A DNA stretch of 64,000 bases from Haloactinomyces albus (GTDB lineage Bacteria > Actinomycetota > Actinomycetes > Mycobacteriales > Pseudonocardiaceae). Below the pieces are notes generated by a model. It did no database searches. It was not told where the DNA came from and worked only from the letters and a program-made list of their open reading frames with translations. Shown in pieces: positions 1 through 9,321 of this stretch; position 1 is the stretch's first letter, and each line of letters begins with the position of its first letter. A program made the position numbers and the translations under genes. The stretch lies in NCBI RefSeq assembly GCF_031458135.1, contig NZ_JAVDXW010000001.1, forward strand, positions 2,046,001-2,110,000, written 5' to 3'.

Positions 1-2
1 CG

Positions 3-806
3 GACCTGCACATGCTGCCGAACCAGCACTCGAAGCAGCGCTGGGTGGCCGCGCTCGATGAACTCGAGCCCGACCTGGTCGTCAACACCGGCGACAACCT
101 CGCCCACCCGCGGGCCGTCCCGGCCGTGCTGCGCGCTTTGGGCCCGTTGTTGGACCGACCCGGCGTGTTCGTCTTCGGCAGCAACGACTACTACGCGCCG
201 AAGCCGAAGAACCCCGCCCGCTACCTGTTGCCTTCCGCCCGGATGAAACGGATCCGAGGTGCCCAGCTGCCCTGGGGCGACCTGCGTGCCGCGATGACCG
301 AGCGCGGCTGGCAGGACCTCACACACCAACGGCACGAACTCACCCCGGCGGGCACCACCATCCATGCCGCAGGTGTGGACGATCCGCACCTCAAACGTGA
401 TCACTACTCCCGGATCGCGGGCGCCGTCCCCACGGGGATCACCCTCCGCCTCGGAGTGACCCACTCCCCCGAACCGCGAGTGCTGGACGCGTTCGCCGAG
501 GACGGCTACGACCTGGTCATGGCCGGTCACACCCACGGTGGTCAGCTGTGCGTGCCGGGCTACGGTGCGATCGTGACCAACTGCGAGCTGGATCGCACAC
601 GAGCACGCGGTGCCTCGACATGGGGGCGGCACATGCGACTGCACGTTTCGGCCGGGCTGGGAACCTCACCGTACGCACCCTTCCGCTTCGCCTGCCCCCC
701 GGAAGCGACCCTGCTGACGCTGGTTCCGCGCTCACAAGAGCCGTCGCACCAGTACGTGAACGCGATCGGCGGACCCCGTTTCGGAGCGGACACGAAGGTC
801 CGATAA
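3..806 (+). CDS. metallophosphoesterase, 5' end outside window
   Basis: Calcineurin-like phosphoesterase, C-terminal 268 residues. The frame is open to the left edge and reads D-L-H just before the first internal Met, which fits the first metal-binding D-x-H motif, so the true start lies upstream. Other metal-site motifs follow in order: NTGDN near the start, GSND (the usual GNHD position) and GHTHGGQ about two thirds along. Family members hydrolyse phosphoesters with a dinuclear metal centre; the substrate is unknown. The next gene on the same strand is tRNA-Pro. The same pairing occurs in mycobacteria (Rv3683-proY, from memory), which supports the call. Confidence 0.85.
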   Translation, partial: DLHMLPNQHSKQRWVAALDELEPDLVVNTGDNLAHPRAVPAVLRALGPLLDRPGVFVFGSNDYYAPKPKNPARYLLPSARMKRIRGAQLPWGDLRAAMTERGWQDLTHQRHELTPAGTTIHAAGVDDPHLKRDHYSRIAGAVPTGITLRLGVTHSPEPRVLDAFAEDGYDLVMAGHTHGGQLCVPGYGAIVTNCELDRTRARGASTWGRHMRLHVSAGLGTSPYAPFRFACPPEATLLTLVPRSQEPSHQYVNAIGGPRFGADTKVR

Positions 807-853
807 ACTGTGTCGCGGCGGTGAGCGAACACCCGAGACGCCGCCGAGAACAC

Positions 854-927
854 CGGGGTGTAGCGCAGTTTGGGAGCGCGCCTCGTTCGGGTCGAGGAGG
901 TCGTGGGTTCAAATCCCGCCACCCCGA
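854..927 (+). tRNA. tRNA-Pro (CGG)
   Basis: 74-nt cloverleaf. The acceptor arm CGGGGTG pairs with CACCCCG, followed by discriminator A. The anticodon stem CCTCG/CGAGG encloses loop TTCGGGT with anticodon CGG, and the T-arm contains GGGTTCAAATCCC. CCA is not encoded. A strong terminator follows directly. Confidence 0.97.
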
Positions 928-931
928 CGGG

Positions 932-977
932 AAAGGGCCTGGTCGCAACTTCTCCGAGGTTGTGGCCAGGCCCTTTT
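932..977 (+). terminator. intrinsic terminator of tRNA-Pro
   Basis: An 11-bp inverted repeat (AAAGGGCCTGG / CCAGGCCCTTT) with a 23-nt loop ends in TTTT. It lies 4 nt past the tRNA, so it should end the tRNA transcript before the peptidase gene. Confidence 0.85.
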
Positions 978-1026
978 GTTCACCCCGTGCTCACCTCGGC
1001 GACCGGAATCGGGCAGGATCGGAACC

Positions 1027-2874
1027 GTGAGCACTTACCCCGGCGCGACAGTCCCGAAGGCCCTGTTCGACGATCCGGACAAGGAGGCACGCTGGCGAGC
1101 ACGTTTCAGTGCCCCGCGCGTGTCGGTGCCGGACTGGGCACGTGACGCACCCCAGCGCAGTCTGTACGTCTCGAATGTCAGCGGCACCTGGGAGCTCTAC
1201 GCCTGGGACCGCTCCACCGGGACACACCGGCAGGTCACCGACCGTCCGAACGGCACGTTCCACGGCACGCTGCCCGTCGACGGCGAGCGGGTCTGGTGGT
1301 TCGACGACACCGACGGTGACGAGTTCGGAAGCTGGGTCACCGAACCCTTCGGCGAGCACGGCACACGTCCGCAGCCTGCGCTGCCCGGTACCCATGCCGG
1401 TTATCCGGCGGGACTGGAGCTGGGTGCACGGATCATCGCGGCGGGCATGTCCACCGACGACGGCGTGACCGTCTGGGTCATGCGCGACGGTGGCGCCCCG
1501 GAGATCGTCTACCAGCACGAGCAGGACGGCGGCTTGGCCGTGCTCTCCTGGGACGAGAACCTGCTGGTCATCATGCATTCCGAACACGGCGACAGCCGGC
1601 ACCCCGCGATGCGGGTGCTGCGCTCCGCCGACGGCTCCGCGGTCGCCGACAAGTGGGACGGACCCGGCAAGGGTCTGTCCGCGTTGGACTTCGCGCCGGT
1701 GTCGGGGGATCCGCGCCTGCTGGTGCTGCACGAACGCCGGGGCCGGGAAGAGCTGCTGATCTGGGATGTCGAGGCCGACACCGAAACCGAGATCGACCTC
1801 GGTCTGCCCGGCGAGGTCTCCGCCGACTGGTACCCGGACGGCCGGGCACTCCTGATCGCGCACACCCACCGGGCGCGGACCACGATGCACCGCTACGACC
1901 TCGCCTCCGGGGAACTGACTCCCCTGTCGAGTCCGGAAGGCACCGTCGGCACCGCCTCGGTCCGCCCGGATCACTCCGTGGAGTACTCGTGGTCATCGGC
2001 GGCCACGCCCGGGCTGGTACGCACGTTGTCCCCGAACGGGGAGGATCGGGTACTGCTCGCTCCCGGGGGCGACCGGGCACCCGCCTCCGTGCCGGTCAGC
2101 GACGCGTTCATCGAGGTCCCCCACGGCCCCAACGACACCGTGCACGCGCTGATCGCCCGCCCCCCTGGTACAGGTGACGAGCCGATCCCGACGGTGTTCA
2201 ATCTGCACGGCGGTCCACACGCCGCCGATGAGGATCGTTTCTCGTCCTATCGAGCAGCGTGGATCGAAGCCGGGTTCGCCGTGGTGGAGGTCAACTACCG
2301 GGGTTCGACGGGGTACGGCTCACAGTGGCGGGACGCGATCGAGGGCCGTCCCGGACTGACCGAGCTGGCCGACGTCGCGCACGTGCAGGACTGGGCGATC
2401 GAGCAGGGCCTGACCACTCCGGCCCACAGCGTGGTGGCGGGTGCTTCCTGGGGCGGGTACCTGACACTGCTCGCATTGGGCACGCAGCCGCAGCGCTGGG
2501 CCGGCGGTGTCGCGGGGGTTCCGGTCGCCGACTACGTGTCGGCCTACGCCGACGAGATGGAGCCGCTGCGTGCCTTCGACCGTGCCATGTTCGGCGGTTC
2601 GCCGGAGCAGGTGCCCGAGGTGTATCGGGATTGCTCGCCGATCACCTACGTCGACCGGGTACGTGCGCCCGTACTGGTTCTGGCCGGGGACAACGATCCC
2701 CGCTGCCCGATCCGGCAGATCGAGAACTATCTCGACCGGTTGCGGCAACGACAGGTGCCGTTCGAGTTCTACCGCTACGACGCCGGGCACGGCTCGCTGG
2801 TGATCGCCGAAACCCTCGACCAGGTCGCCACGGAGATCCACTTCGCCCGCCGCGCCGTCGGTATGGATCGCTGA
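1027..2874 (+). CDS. S9 family prolyl oligopeptidase
   Basis: 615-residue serine peptidase of the prolyl oligopeptidase/acylaminoacyl peptidase family, probably cytoplasmic because no signal peptide is seen. The N-terminal half has repeated beta-propeller-like blades (for example LYVSNVSGTWELYAWD). The C-terminal alpha/beta-hydrolase domain carries the nucleophile in GASWGGY (Ser about 474), Asp in GDNDPRCP (about 557) and His in AGHGS (about 588). GTG at 1027 is chosen because conserved sequence begins there; the frame extends upstream into the terminator. These enzymes cut short peptides; the physiological substrate is unknown. It stands alone, after tRNA-Pro. Confidence 0.9.
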   Translation: MSTYPGATVPKALFDDPDKEARWRARFSAPRVSVPDWARDAPQRSLYVSNVSGTWELYAWDRSTGTHRQVTDRPNGTFHGTLPVDGERVWWFDDTDGDEFGSWVTEPFGEHGTRPQPALPGTHAGYPAGLELGARIIAAGMSTDDGVTVWVMRDGGAPEIVYQHEQDGGLAVLSWDENLLVIMHSEHGDSRHPAMRVLRSADGSAVADKWDGPGKGLSALDFAPVSGDPRLLVLHERRGREELLIWDVEADTETEIDLGLPGEVSADWYPDGRALLIAHTHRARTTMHRYDLASGELTPLSSPEGTVGTASVRPDHSVEYSWSSAATPGLVRTLSPNGEDRVLLAPGGDRAPASVPVSDAFIEVPHGPNDTVHALIARPPGTGDEPIPTVFNLHGGPHAADEDRFSSYRAAWIEAGFAVVEVNYRGSTGYGSQWRDAIEGRPGLTELADVAHVQDWAIEQGLTTPAHSVVAGASWGGYLTLLALGTQPQRWAGGVAGVPVADYVSAYADEMEPLRAFDRAMFGGSPEQVPEVYRDCSPITYVDRVRAPVLVLAGDNDPRCPIRQIENYLDRLRQRQVPFEFYRYDAGHGSLVIAETLDQVATEIHFARRAVGMDR

Positions 2875-2924
2875 TCCGGGTCGGGTCCCGGTTTTCGGCG
2901 AGACCGGGACCCTCCCGCACCCGG

Positions 2925-3125
2925 TCATGCCGTGGGCGATGCGGCGACCTCGTCTTCGAGGAACTCGCGCAGCTGCGCACGCATTTCCGGGCTGTCGACG
3001 TGGCCGTGCACCGAGACCGCGTGCTCGGCAGCAGCGCGGACCACTTCGTCCTCCTCACCGGTGATCGTCAGCGTGCAGTGTGATTCGCTCGGATATCTGC
3101 GGCAGTCCGCAATTTTCCTGGCCAT
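2925..3125 (-). CDS. DUF1059 family small protein
   Basis: 66-residue protein resembling DUF1059. It has a short N-terminal MARKIADCRRYPSESHC segment with two cysteines, then a helical region ending DSPEMRAQLREFLEDEV. No function is known for the family; the Cys/His residues suggest, but do not prove, metal binding. ATG at 3125 is preceded by GAGGAAA at proper spacing, so the longer upstream extension of the frame is rejected. Its neighbour is a Crp-type regulator on the same strand about 110 bp upstream. Confidence 0.75.
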   Translation of the reverse strand: MARKIADCRRYPSESHCTLTITGEEDEVVRAAAEHAVSVHGHVDSPEMRAQLREFLEDEVAASPTA

Positions 3126-3235
3126 GGCAGTTTCCTCACTTCTCGGTGGGCTCTGCTCGGTGCAGCATCGCCCCACCGGAGGTGTCCTGTCTGCGACTTC
3201 GGTTCCAGTGCCGCGGGCATCGGGGCGCGCGGCTC

Positions 3236-3922
3236 TCAGGACCTGCCGTTCAGCCGGGTGTGCAGTCGTGCAGCGTCGAGAAGCACGATGCGGTCGCGTT
3301 CGGTGCGCACCAGCCCCGCCGACCGCAGCTCTCGGAGAATGCGCACGACGACCTCACGCACGGTGCCGACCTGATCGGCGAGGTCCTGCTGGCTGATTCG
3401 GGCCGAGAGTTCGGAGGACTGCTGCCCCGGTGTGGCGATGTCGAGCAGGTGGCTGAGGACGCGATCGTGCAAGGAGGAAAAGACCGCATCGCCGACGGCG
3501 TTCATGTAGGTGACGGTCCGGTCACTGAGTTCGACCAGGAAAGCATGGCCGACTCGCACATCGGTGCGTGCCAGTGACTGCAGCGTCGCGGGTTGCAGGC
3601 ACAGCATCCGGGCGTCGGTCACCGCCTGAAGATTGGCGGGCACGGCTCCGGAGGCGAACAGCGTCGTGATGCCCAGCAGCGAGCCCGGGCGGGAGTAGCG
3701 GATCGTCACCTGGCGGCCGGCCGGTGAGGTCAGATAGCTCCGGAGCAGCCCGCTGACCAGCAGATAACAGAAGACCTCGGTTCGGTCGGTGCGGACCAGC
3801 ACCCTGCCTGCCCGGACGTGGAGGTCCGTGGACCGTGCGATGACACGGCCGAGTACCTCGCGCGGAAGGCCCGACAGCCGACTCCGCGCGAGCGACGAGA
3901 TCACCTCGGGATCAGTGCTCAT
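3236..3922 (-). CDS. Crp/Fnr family transcriptional regulator
   Basis: 228-residue regulator. Residues about 20-130 form a cyclic-nucleotide-binding-type beta barrel (GRVLVRTDRTEVFCYLLVSG, RYSRPGSLLG). A dimer helix follows, then a C-terminal winged helix (ISQQDLADQVGTVREVVVRILREL). It probably binds DNA as a dimer in response to a small ligand or redox signal. The arginine that contacts the cAMP phosphate is not evident, so the ligand is unknown. GTG at 3925 is an alternative start. Dps and FMN reductase genes lie upstream on the same strand, so a stress or redox role is plausible but inferred only from context. Confidence 0.85.
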   Translation of the reverse strand: MSTDPEVISSLARSRLSGLPREVLGRVIARSTDLHVRAGRVLVRTDRTEVFCYLLVSGLLRSYLTSPAGRQVTIRYSRPGSLLGITTLFASGAVPANLQAVTDARMLCLQPATLQSLARTDVRVGHAFLVELSDRTVTYMNAVGDAVFSSLHDRVLSHLLDIATPGQQSSELSARISQQDLADQVGTVREVVVRILRELRSAGLVRTERDRIVLLDAARLHTRLNGRS

Positions 3923-4155
3923 CACGGCAACCCGACATCGTCTGCGGGAGGAGCACCGGGTGCACGAGCCCCCGGGAGGAGTCGAGCGTACCTCCGCGCT
4001 CGCTCACCGGCACCGGGAAGGCCGCACTCTCCGCAGTGGCGCCACCGGTCGCTGCAACCATCGACCGGCGGCGCGGCGACTCGTCCCGGCCGCACCCGTA
4101 CGAGCGGGCCGCTCGTCACCGAACGGCGCGCCGGGTGCACTCGAAGGCGGGCAAC

Positions 4156-4641
4156 TCAGCCGTCGGCCAGTTTCGCCTGCCACATCCAGTGGGTTTCCTC
4201 CAGCTTTGCCGAGATCGACAGCAACAGATCCTGCGTGACCAGGTCCGTCTTGTCCGTCTCGTCGATCCGTGCCCGCAGGCGGCGAATCAGCGTGGCCAGA
4301 TTCTCCACGACGGTCTCGATGACGTTGCGGTCCTGTTGCCAGCCCGCGTCCATGTTCGGTACGCCGGAGCCCTCGGCGACCGTGCTGGCCCGGGCGTCCG
4401 GCGAGATACCGATCGTGGCCGCGCGCTCGGCGACGTTGTCGGCGAACTCCCTGGCGCTGTCGACCAGCTCGTCCAGATGCAGGTGCACCTCGCGGAAGTG
4501 GGTGCCCACCACGTTCCAGTGAGCCTGCTTGGCGGTCAGGTGCAGATCGACCATGTCGACCAGGGTGCCCTGCAGCGCCTTGCCCGTGATGTCGCGTTCG
4601 GAGTTACCCAGCGGGCTGGTGATCGGAGCCTTCTCGGTCAT
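4156..4641 (-). CDS. dps: Dps family ferritin-like protein
   Basis: 161-residue Dps-type protein expected to form a dodecamer that oxidises and stores iron and protects DNA. The ferroxidase residues are visible: the KQAHWNVVG motif (His, with D-x-V-D-L-H just before it) and the H-x-x-L-D-E-L-V-D helix from about residue 60. Length is normal for the family. A strong ribosome site, GAGGAGG, lies upstream of the ATG. Flanking redox genes suit an oxidative-stress role. Confidence 0.93.
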   Translation of the reverse strand: MTEKAPITSPLGNSERDITGKALQGTLVDMVDLHLTAKQAHWNVVGTHFREVHLHLDELVDSAREFADNVAERAATIGISPDARASTVAEGSGVPNMDAGWQQDRNVIETVVENLATLIRRLRARIDETDKTDLVTQDLLLSISAKLEETHWMWQAKLADG

Positions 4642-4784
4642 GCTCGTCCTACCTCCTCACGTGCCGCACCGGCACTCGGTTCGAGGGCGTTGTCCGGGAA
4701 GTACCCCGAGTTCGGCACACCTCAAACCGGTGATCTCGATCACGAGAGGACGGGCACCTGCTTCTTTGCGGTGCCCGAGCGGTG

Positions 4785-5348
4785 TCACGAACTCCGGAGC
4801 GCGAAGTCCGTCACCTGGCGTCCGACCGTGTGCAGGGTAGAGACCACCTTCGGGTCCGAACATTCCCCGCCGGGTCCGAGCCGCGTCTCGGTCGAGTTGA
4901 CCGCCGCGCCCAGGGGCGTCGGCCAGCCACGCAGCGCGTGCACCACCGAACGCAGCTGCTGCAGGGTCGTCACCGTGGCCTGCCAGCCGTAGGCGGTACC
5001 GACGCAACCCACAGCCCGGCCCTCGAGGTACGGGCGGTCGGCTTCGCGGAGATCCTCGACGTAGTCGAGGGCGTTTTTGATCAGTCCCGAGAAGGTCCCG
5101 TGGTAGCCGGGTGAGGCGATCACCACACCGTCCGCGGCACGGAGCGCCTCCACGAGTTCGTGCGCATTGTCCGTGCGCTCGGTGACCGACGGATCGAAGA
5201 AGGGCAGCACCAGGCTGCTGCCGGTGATCGCGTGGACCTTGGCACCGGCCTCGCGCGCCCCCGCAAGCACGGCATGCAGGGCACGTTCGGACTGCGAGTC
5301 GGACCGCACCGAACCGCCGATCCCCACCACGGTCACCGTCATTATCAT
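4785..5348 (-). CDS. NAD(P)H-dependent FMN reductase family protein
   Basis: 187-residue flavodoxin-like reductase. The N-terminal GIGGSVRSDSQS segment matches the FMN phosphate loop (G-S-x-R-x-x-S). PGYHGTFSGLIKNALDY, about residues 80-100, is the usual S-P-E-Y-(N/H)-G-x-x-x-x-x-L-K-N-x-x-D-(W/Y) motif. It should move electrons from NAD(P)H to flavin or quinone-type acceptors. Two in-frame ATGs (5348 and 5342) follow GAGGAAAGG; either may be the start. It is not tightly linked to its neighbours. Confidence 0.88.
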   Translation of the reverse strand: MIMTVTVVGIGGSVRSDSQSERALHAVLAGAREAGAKVHAITGSSLVLPFFDPSVTERTDNAHELVEALRAADGVVIASPGYHGTFSGLIKNALDYVEDLREADRPYLEGRAVGCVGTAYGWQATVTTLQQLRSVVHALRGWPTPLGAAVNSTETRLGPGGECSDPKVVSTLHTVGRQVTDFALRSS

Positions 5349-5535
5349 GATCCTTTCCTCGGCGTCACCCGTCTGTCGCCCGCCCTCGCCGATTCGTGTG
5401 ACGGCCGCCCGAGCGTACGCATACGCCACGTTACGAGTTCGAGCGAACTGGAAGTCAATCGCGGGCGTATGTCTCGCACCACAAGCTACCTGCGGGTAAC
5501 GTCCGGATCACCACTGTCTCACCGGGAGGTTCACC

Positions 5536-6612
5536 GTGTCCAAACCCCTCGATCCGATCCCGTCGCACCTGCGGACACGCGCACAAGGCGCCGCGCTCCG
5601 CCGTGTTCTCGCCCTGCCGCAGCCGGTGCTGCGCCGGATTGCGGGCGCACCGATCCGGATCGACGGGCAGGAACTGGCTCTCGAGGCCCAGGCTCTGCTC
5701 CGAATGCAGGGTCTCGCCGGCCGTGCCCAACTGTCGGCGGACACCGTGGAGAAGGCACGGACCGCCATGCGGGAAGCGACCAAGATCATCGGCGATACCG
5801 CAGTAGCGGGTGTCGAAACGACCGCCGAGCACATTCCCACGGCAAGCGGCGGCATCGACGCGCGCCTGTACCGTCCGGAGACGTTGACCGCGTCGAGTGC
5901 GCTCATGGTCTTCTACCACGGTGGCGGATGGGTTCTCGGCGACCTCGACAGCTACGACGGGCTGTGCCGGATGCTCGCCAAGCACGCCGGGATCCGGGTG
6001 CTGTCCGTGGACTACCGGCTCGCCCCCGAGAGCCCCTTTCCCGCAGCGCTCGACGACGCACTCGACGGATACCGGTATGCCCTCGACCACGCCGAGAAGC
6101 TCGGCACCACACCGGACTCGCTGCTCGTGGGCGGGGACAGCGCAGGCGGTAATCTCGCCGCGGCCGTCGCGCAGCACGCGACCGCATCCGACATCAAGAA
6201 ACCCGTGCTGCAGGCTCTGCTCTACCCGGCCGTGGACGCCAGCACACGGCGCCGCTCGCGGGAATTGTTCGGCGAGGGCTTCCTGCTCACCGATGCGGAC
6301 ATGGACTGGTTCATGGACCACTACCAGCCGGACAGCAGCCTGCGTGGTGATCCGCGCTTGTCCGTGCTGTTGGCCGAGGACCTGAGCGGACTCCCGCCTG
6401 CCTACGTGGCCACGGCCGGTTTCGATCCACTGCGCGACGAGGGCGAGGAGTACGTGCGACGCCTTCGGGAAGTCGGAGTCCCGGTGGCCGCCCGGCGATT
6501 CACGGACCTGATGCACGGCTTCCTGAACCTGCACGCCGCCGGAGGACGGTTCCAGGAGGCACTGTTCGAGATCATCGGATCGATCCGCACCGGACTGGCG
6601 CTGCGCGGCTGA
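5536..6612 (+). CDS. alpha/beta hydrolase, HSL-type esterase
   Basis: 358-residue esterase/lipase of the hormone-sensitive-lipase family. The oxyanion-hole motif YHGGGWV is at about residue 127-133 and the nucleophile motif GDSAGG at about 200-205. Acid and base are likely Asp in ATAGFDPLRDEG and His in MHGFLN near the C terminus. It should hydrolyse short-chain esters; the natural substrate is unknown. GTG at 5536 is preceded by GGGAGG. The gene is convergent with the LuxR-type regulator, separated by a hairpin. Confidence 0.92.
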   Translation: MSKPLDPIPSHLRTRAQGAALRRVLALPQPVLRRIAGAPIRIDGQELALEAQALLRMQGLAGRAQLSADTVEKARTAMREATKIIGDTAVAGVETTAEHIPTASGGIDARLYRPETLTASSALMVFYHGGGWVLGDLDSYDGLCRMLAKHAGIRVLSVDYRLAPESPFPAALDDALDGYRYALDHAEKLGTTPDSLLVGGDSAGGNLAAAVAQHATASDIKKPVLQALLYPAVDASTRRRSRELFGEGFLLTDADMDWFMDHYQPDSSLRGDPRLSVLLAEDLSGLPPAYVATAGFDPLRDEGEEYVRRLREVGVPVAARRFTDLMHGFLNLHAAGGRFQEALFEIIGSIRTGLALRG

Positions 6613-6616
6613 TCGT

Positions 6617-6636
6617 GAAGTTTCCGGTGAAACTTC
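6617..6636 (+). terminator. hairpin after esterase gene
   Basis: Perfect 8-bp inverted repeat GAAGTTTC/GAAACTTC with a CGGT loop, 5 nt after the esterase stop. There is no T-run, so it is a terminator candidate only. Confidence 0.45.
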
Positions 6637-6727
6637 CGAGCCGCTGCCCGGCGCAGGAGCGTGCAGCCGTGCCGGAAACCGACGCGCCCTGCTCACCCGA
6701 CCACCGGTGGTGGACCACGACCTGAAG

Positions 6728-9259
6728 TCAGTCGACCAGCGCGCGGAGCCGGGTGAGCATCTCCTCGCGGGTGGTGCTTCCGAGACGCTGCTTGATCCGG
6801 CCGATGTGGTGCTCGACGGTCTTGGCGGAGATGAACAATCGCTTGCCGACCTGCTTGTAGGTGTACCCGGCCAGGACCAGCTCGGCGACCTCCCTCTCCC
6901 GGTCGCTGAGCAGGTCCGCTCCACCGGCCGAGGCGCTTCCGGAGCCTCGGCCGGCCGCGGGAAGCTTCTGCGGCCGCGGGGCCTTGCCCTGCAGGGTCCG
7001 CGCGCACTCCAGCAGTGCCGGCATCACCCGGCGGTCGGTCGTCCGGACCGCCGCCTGCCCGGCCAGGTTGGCACCGTCCCAGACCAGTCCTGCCGAGTGC
7101 AACGAGCGAGCGGCCCGCTCCGTTTCGGACTGATCGACTTCTCCGGCCAGGATGTTCAACCACACCTGCGCACCGTCGGACATCGCCGTGGACAGCGGAG
7201 TGTGGTGGGCCATCCCCTCCAGAGCGGCGGCGTGCTCGCGGGCCCGGTCGTGCTGCTCCAGCACGACCGCCGCCTGCAGGCATTTCCAGTGCAGCATGGC
7301 ACTCCACAGTGGTGGCGTGCCGAGGTCGCCGAGCAGGTACCGCGCCTCCCGCAGATACGGGGTCAGCCACTCCTGGTCGCGCAGCCGTGCCGTGGCGACC
7401 ACGAGCTCGCCGAGCGGCAACATCGTGAACAGGTCGACGGGATGCTCGGCGAAGATCTTGCGGGCACGGCTGCGTACGTCGGCCAGCGCGGTCATGTCGT
7501 TGTCCCGGTTGGCGATTCCCGCCTCGATCGCGATCGCCACCAGACGGTCCCGCGTGGCGAGGGCGCCCGCATCGTCGTACACACCGGCCAGCTTGTTGCG
7601 CGCCGTCATCGTGTCTCCCCGCAGCAGTGGGACCCACGCCGAGAGCAGGTGATGCCGGGTCCGCAGCAGCGCTCCGCCGGTTCCGGACTCGATCGCGCGG
7701 TCGAGCGTCGACTCGGCGACGTCGAACTCCCCGCAGTGCAGGGCGACGACGGAAGCGACAGCGGCGGGCGTGTCGGGCAGCAGTACCGTGCGCCCGATCG
7801 ATTCCGACAATGAGGCTGATCGAACGAGTGTGGACAGTGCTGTCGTGGCCGAGCCGGTGACCGACTCGTGCATTCCCTCGGCGAGTTGCGCAGCCGCGCC
7901 GGACAGCGTCGTCGGTGGCCCGACATCGGCAGGTGAGCGCAGCAGTTGGCCGGCTTCCTCCAGTCGCCCTGTTCCGGTCATGCCGAGCACTGCGAAGGCG
8001 ACATCACCGGACCAGCGAACGTGTTCCACCGACCACCGGCACAGCTCCGTGGAACGTGCGAGCAATCCGCGATGGGCCAGCACGGCCGCGGCGACCCGGA
8101 TACCGAGATCCCGGTCGGCGATGGCATCGTCCACAATCACCTGATCGGCGGTGCGCAGTGCCTCGTCGAGGTCTCCTGCCGCTGCTGCCGCACGAGCACG
8201 CCGGGCGGCCACCGATGTGACCGCGGTTCCCGCCGACACGGCGGCATCGAACAACCGCACCGCCAGCTCCGGCGAATTCACCCACGCTTCGTCGCCCGCC
8301 TTCTCGAACGCAGCCGCCATCGTGGGTTCCGAAAGGAGTGCGCTCTCCGCGCCCAGCAGTGGCTGAACCAGCGCGAGAACCGATCCGCCACGATCGAGCT
8401 GCATCCGGATCAGTCGCCGCAGCACCTCGAGTCGCCGCTGCCACGGTGTCAACGCGAGCACCGCATCCCGTGCCACCGGAAGCAGTCCGTCGTGGGCATC
8501 CACCAATCCGCTCGCGCGGACCGCCGACATCGCCTCGGTGACAGCCGTCGATTCGACGTCGAGCGCCGAGGCGAGCAGTGCGGGATGTGCCGTGGCTCCG
8601 AGGGCCACGGCGACGAGGCAATCCCGCGCGTGCCCGCCGAACTGGTCCAGATCGTGGTGGAACCGATCGAGCACCGCCTGGGGCATACCGGGATTGCCGT
8701 CCGAATCGATGTCTCCGGAATCCACCGCGCTCAGCAGCCGGGAGACCAGCCGGGGAACACCTCCGGTCCGCGAGCGCAGATGTTCGACCAGGTCCGAAGT
8801 GACCGGTGCGCCGAGTGCCGTCTCGGCTTGCTCGGCGATCTCCCCTCGATTCAGTTCTCGCAACAGGATCGGCTGGAGACGGCGCCCGAGTGCGCCGACG
8901 AGCGCGGCCAGCGCCTCCGAGCGCGGCCAAGGGCGGTAGGCCACGACCAGCCGCGTGGCGGAATTCTCCGCGAGTTCCTCCAGGGTGCGCAGCGTCGCTT
9001 CATCGATCCGGTGGGCGTCGTCGACGAGTACGGCCGCGTCGGAGGGATCGGCCGGGAGCGCCGTGGTGTCGTACACCGTGATTCCCGCGTCCCGGTAAAT
9101 CCGGGCAAGCCGAGCGAGCAGCGCCGTCTTGCCATACCCTCCGGACCCTTGAATCCCGGCGACGACCGGCGCTGTGGGATCCGCGGCAATCGATTCGCGC
9201 AGCGCAGCGGCGGATACAGCCATGCTCGGGGCAGGAGGTACGACTGTCGAATGGTTCAC
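6728..9259 (-). CDS. LuxR-type AAA regulator, IniR-like
   Basis: 843-residue regulator of the large ATP-binding LuxR type. The N-terminal NTPase has a Walker A motif GSGGYGKTALLARLA and Walker B-like AAVLVDDAHRI. A long helical, TPR-like middle follows. The C-terminal 60 residues are a LuxR/GerE helix-turn-helix (SDREREVAELVLAGYTYKQVGKRLFISAKTVE, split here only for naming). Length and position next to iniB-type genes match mycobacterial IniR (Rv0339c, about 830 residues), so it probably switches on the divergent ini genes. Start choice is uncertain: GTG 9259 has a weak upstream GGGACGG; ATG 9223 is the alternative. The frame extends upstream but there overlaps the Hsp70-like gene. Confidence 0.82.
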   Translation of the reverse strand: MNHSTVVPPAPSMAVSAAALRESIAADPTAPVVAGIQGSGGYGKTALLARLARIYRDAGITVYDTTALPADPSDAAVLVDDAHRIDEATLRTLEELAENSATRLVVAYRPWPRSEALAALVGALGRRLQPILLRELNRGEIAEQAETALGAPVTSDLVEHLRSRTGGVPRLVSRLLSAVDSGDIDSDGNPGMPQAVLDRFHHDLDQFGGHARDCLVAVALGATAHPALLASALDVESTAVTEAMSAVRASGLVDAHDGLLPVARDAVLALTPWQRRLEVLRRLIRMQLDRGGSVLALVQPLLGAESALLSEPTMAAAFEKAGDEAWVNSPELAVRLFDAAVSAGTAVTSVAARRARAAAAAGDLDEALRTADQVIVDDAIADRDLGIRVAAAVLAHRGLLARSTELCRWSVEHVRWSGDVAFAVLGMTGTGRLEEAGQLLRSPADVGPPTTLSGAAAQLAEGMHESVTGSATTALSTLVRSASLSESIGRTVLLPDTPAAVASVVALHCGEFDVAESTLDRAIESGTGGALLRTRHHLLSAWVPLLRGDTMTARNKLAGVYDDAGALATRDRLVAIAIEAGIANRDNDMTALADVRSRARKIFAEHPVDLFTMLPLGELVVATARLRDQEWLTPYLREARYLLGDLGTPPLWSAMLHWKCLQAAVVLEQHDRAREHAAALEGMAHHTPLSTAMSDGAQVWLNILAGEVDQSETERAARSLHSAGLVWDGANLAGQAAVRTTDRRVMPALLECARTLQGKAPRPQKLPAAGRGSGSASAGGADLLSDREREVAELVLAGYTYKQVGKRLFISAKTVEHHIGRIKQRLGSTTREEMLTRLRALVD

Positions 9260-9321
9260 GGGCCGTCCCAATCGGTGAGCGGTGATCGTTCGATACGGCA
9301 GTGCTGATCGGTGGTGTCCGG

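Noticed and set aside
3922-4140. 72-codon minus-strand frame between the Crp and Dps genes
   Set aside because: Arg/Pro/Gly-rich product with no motif or ribosome site; treated as non-coding.
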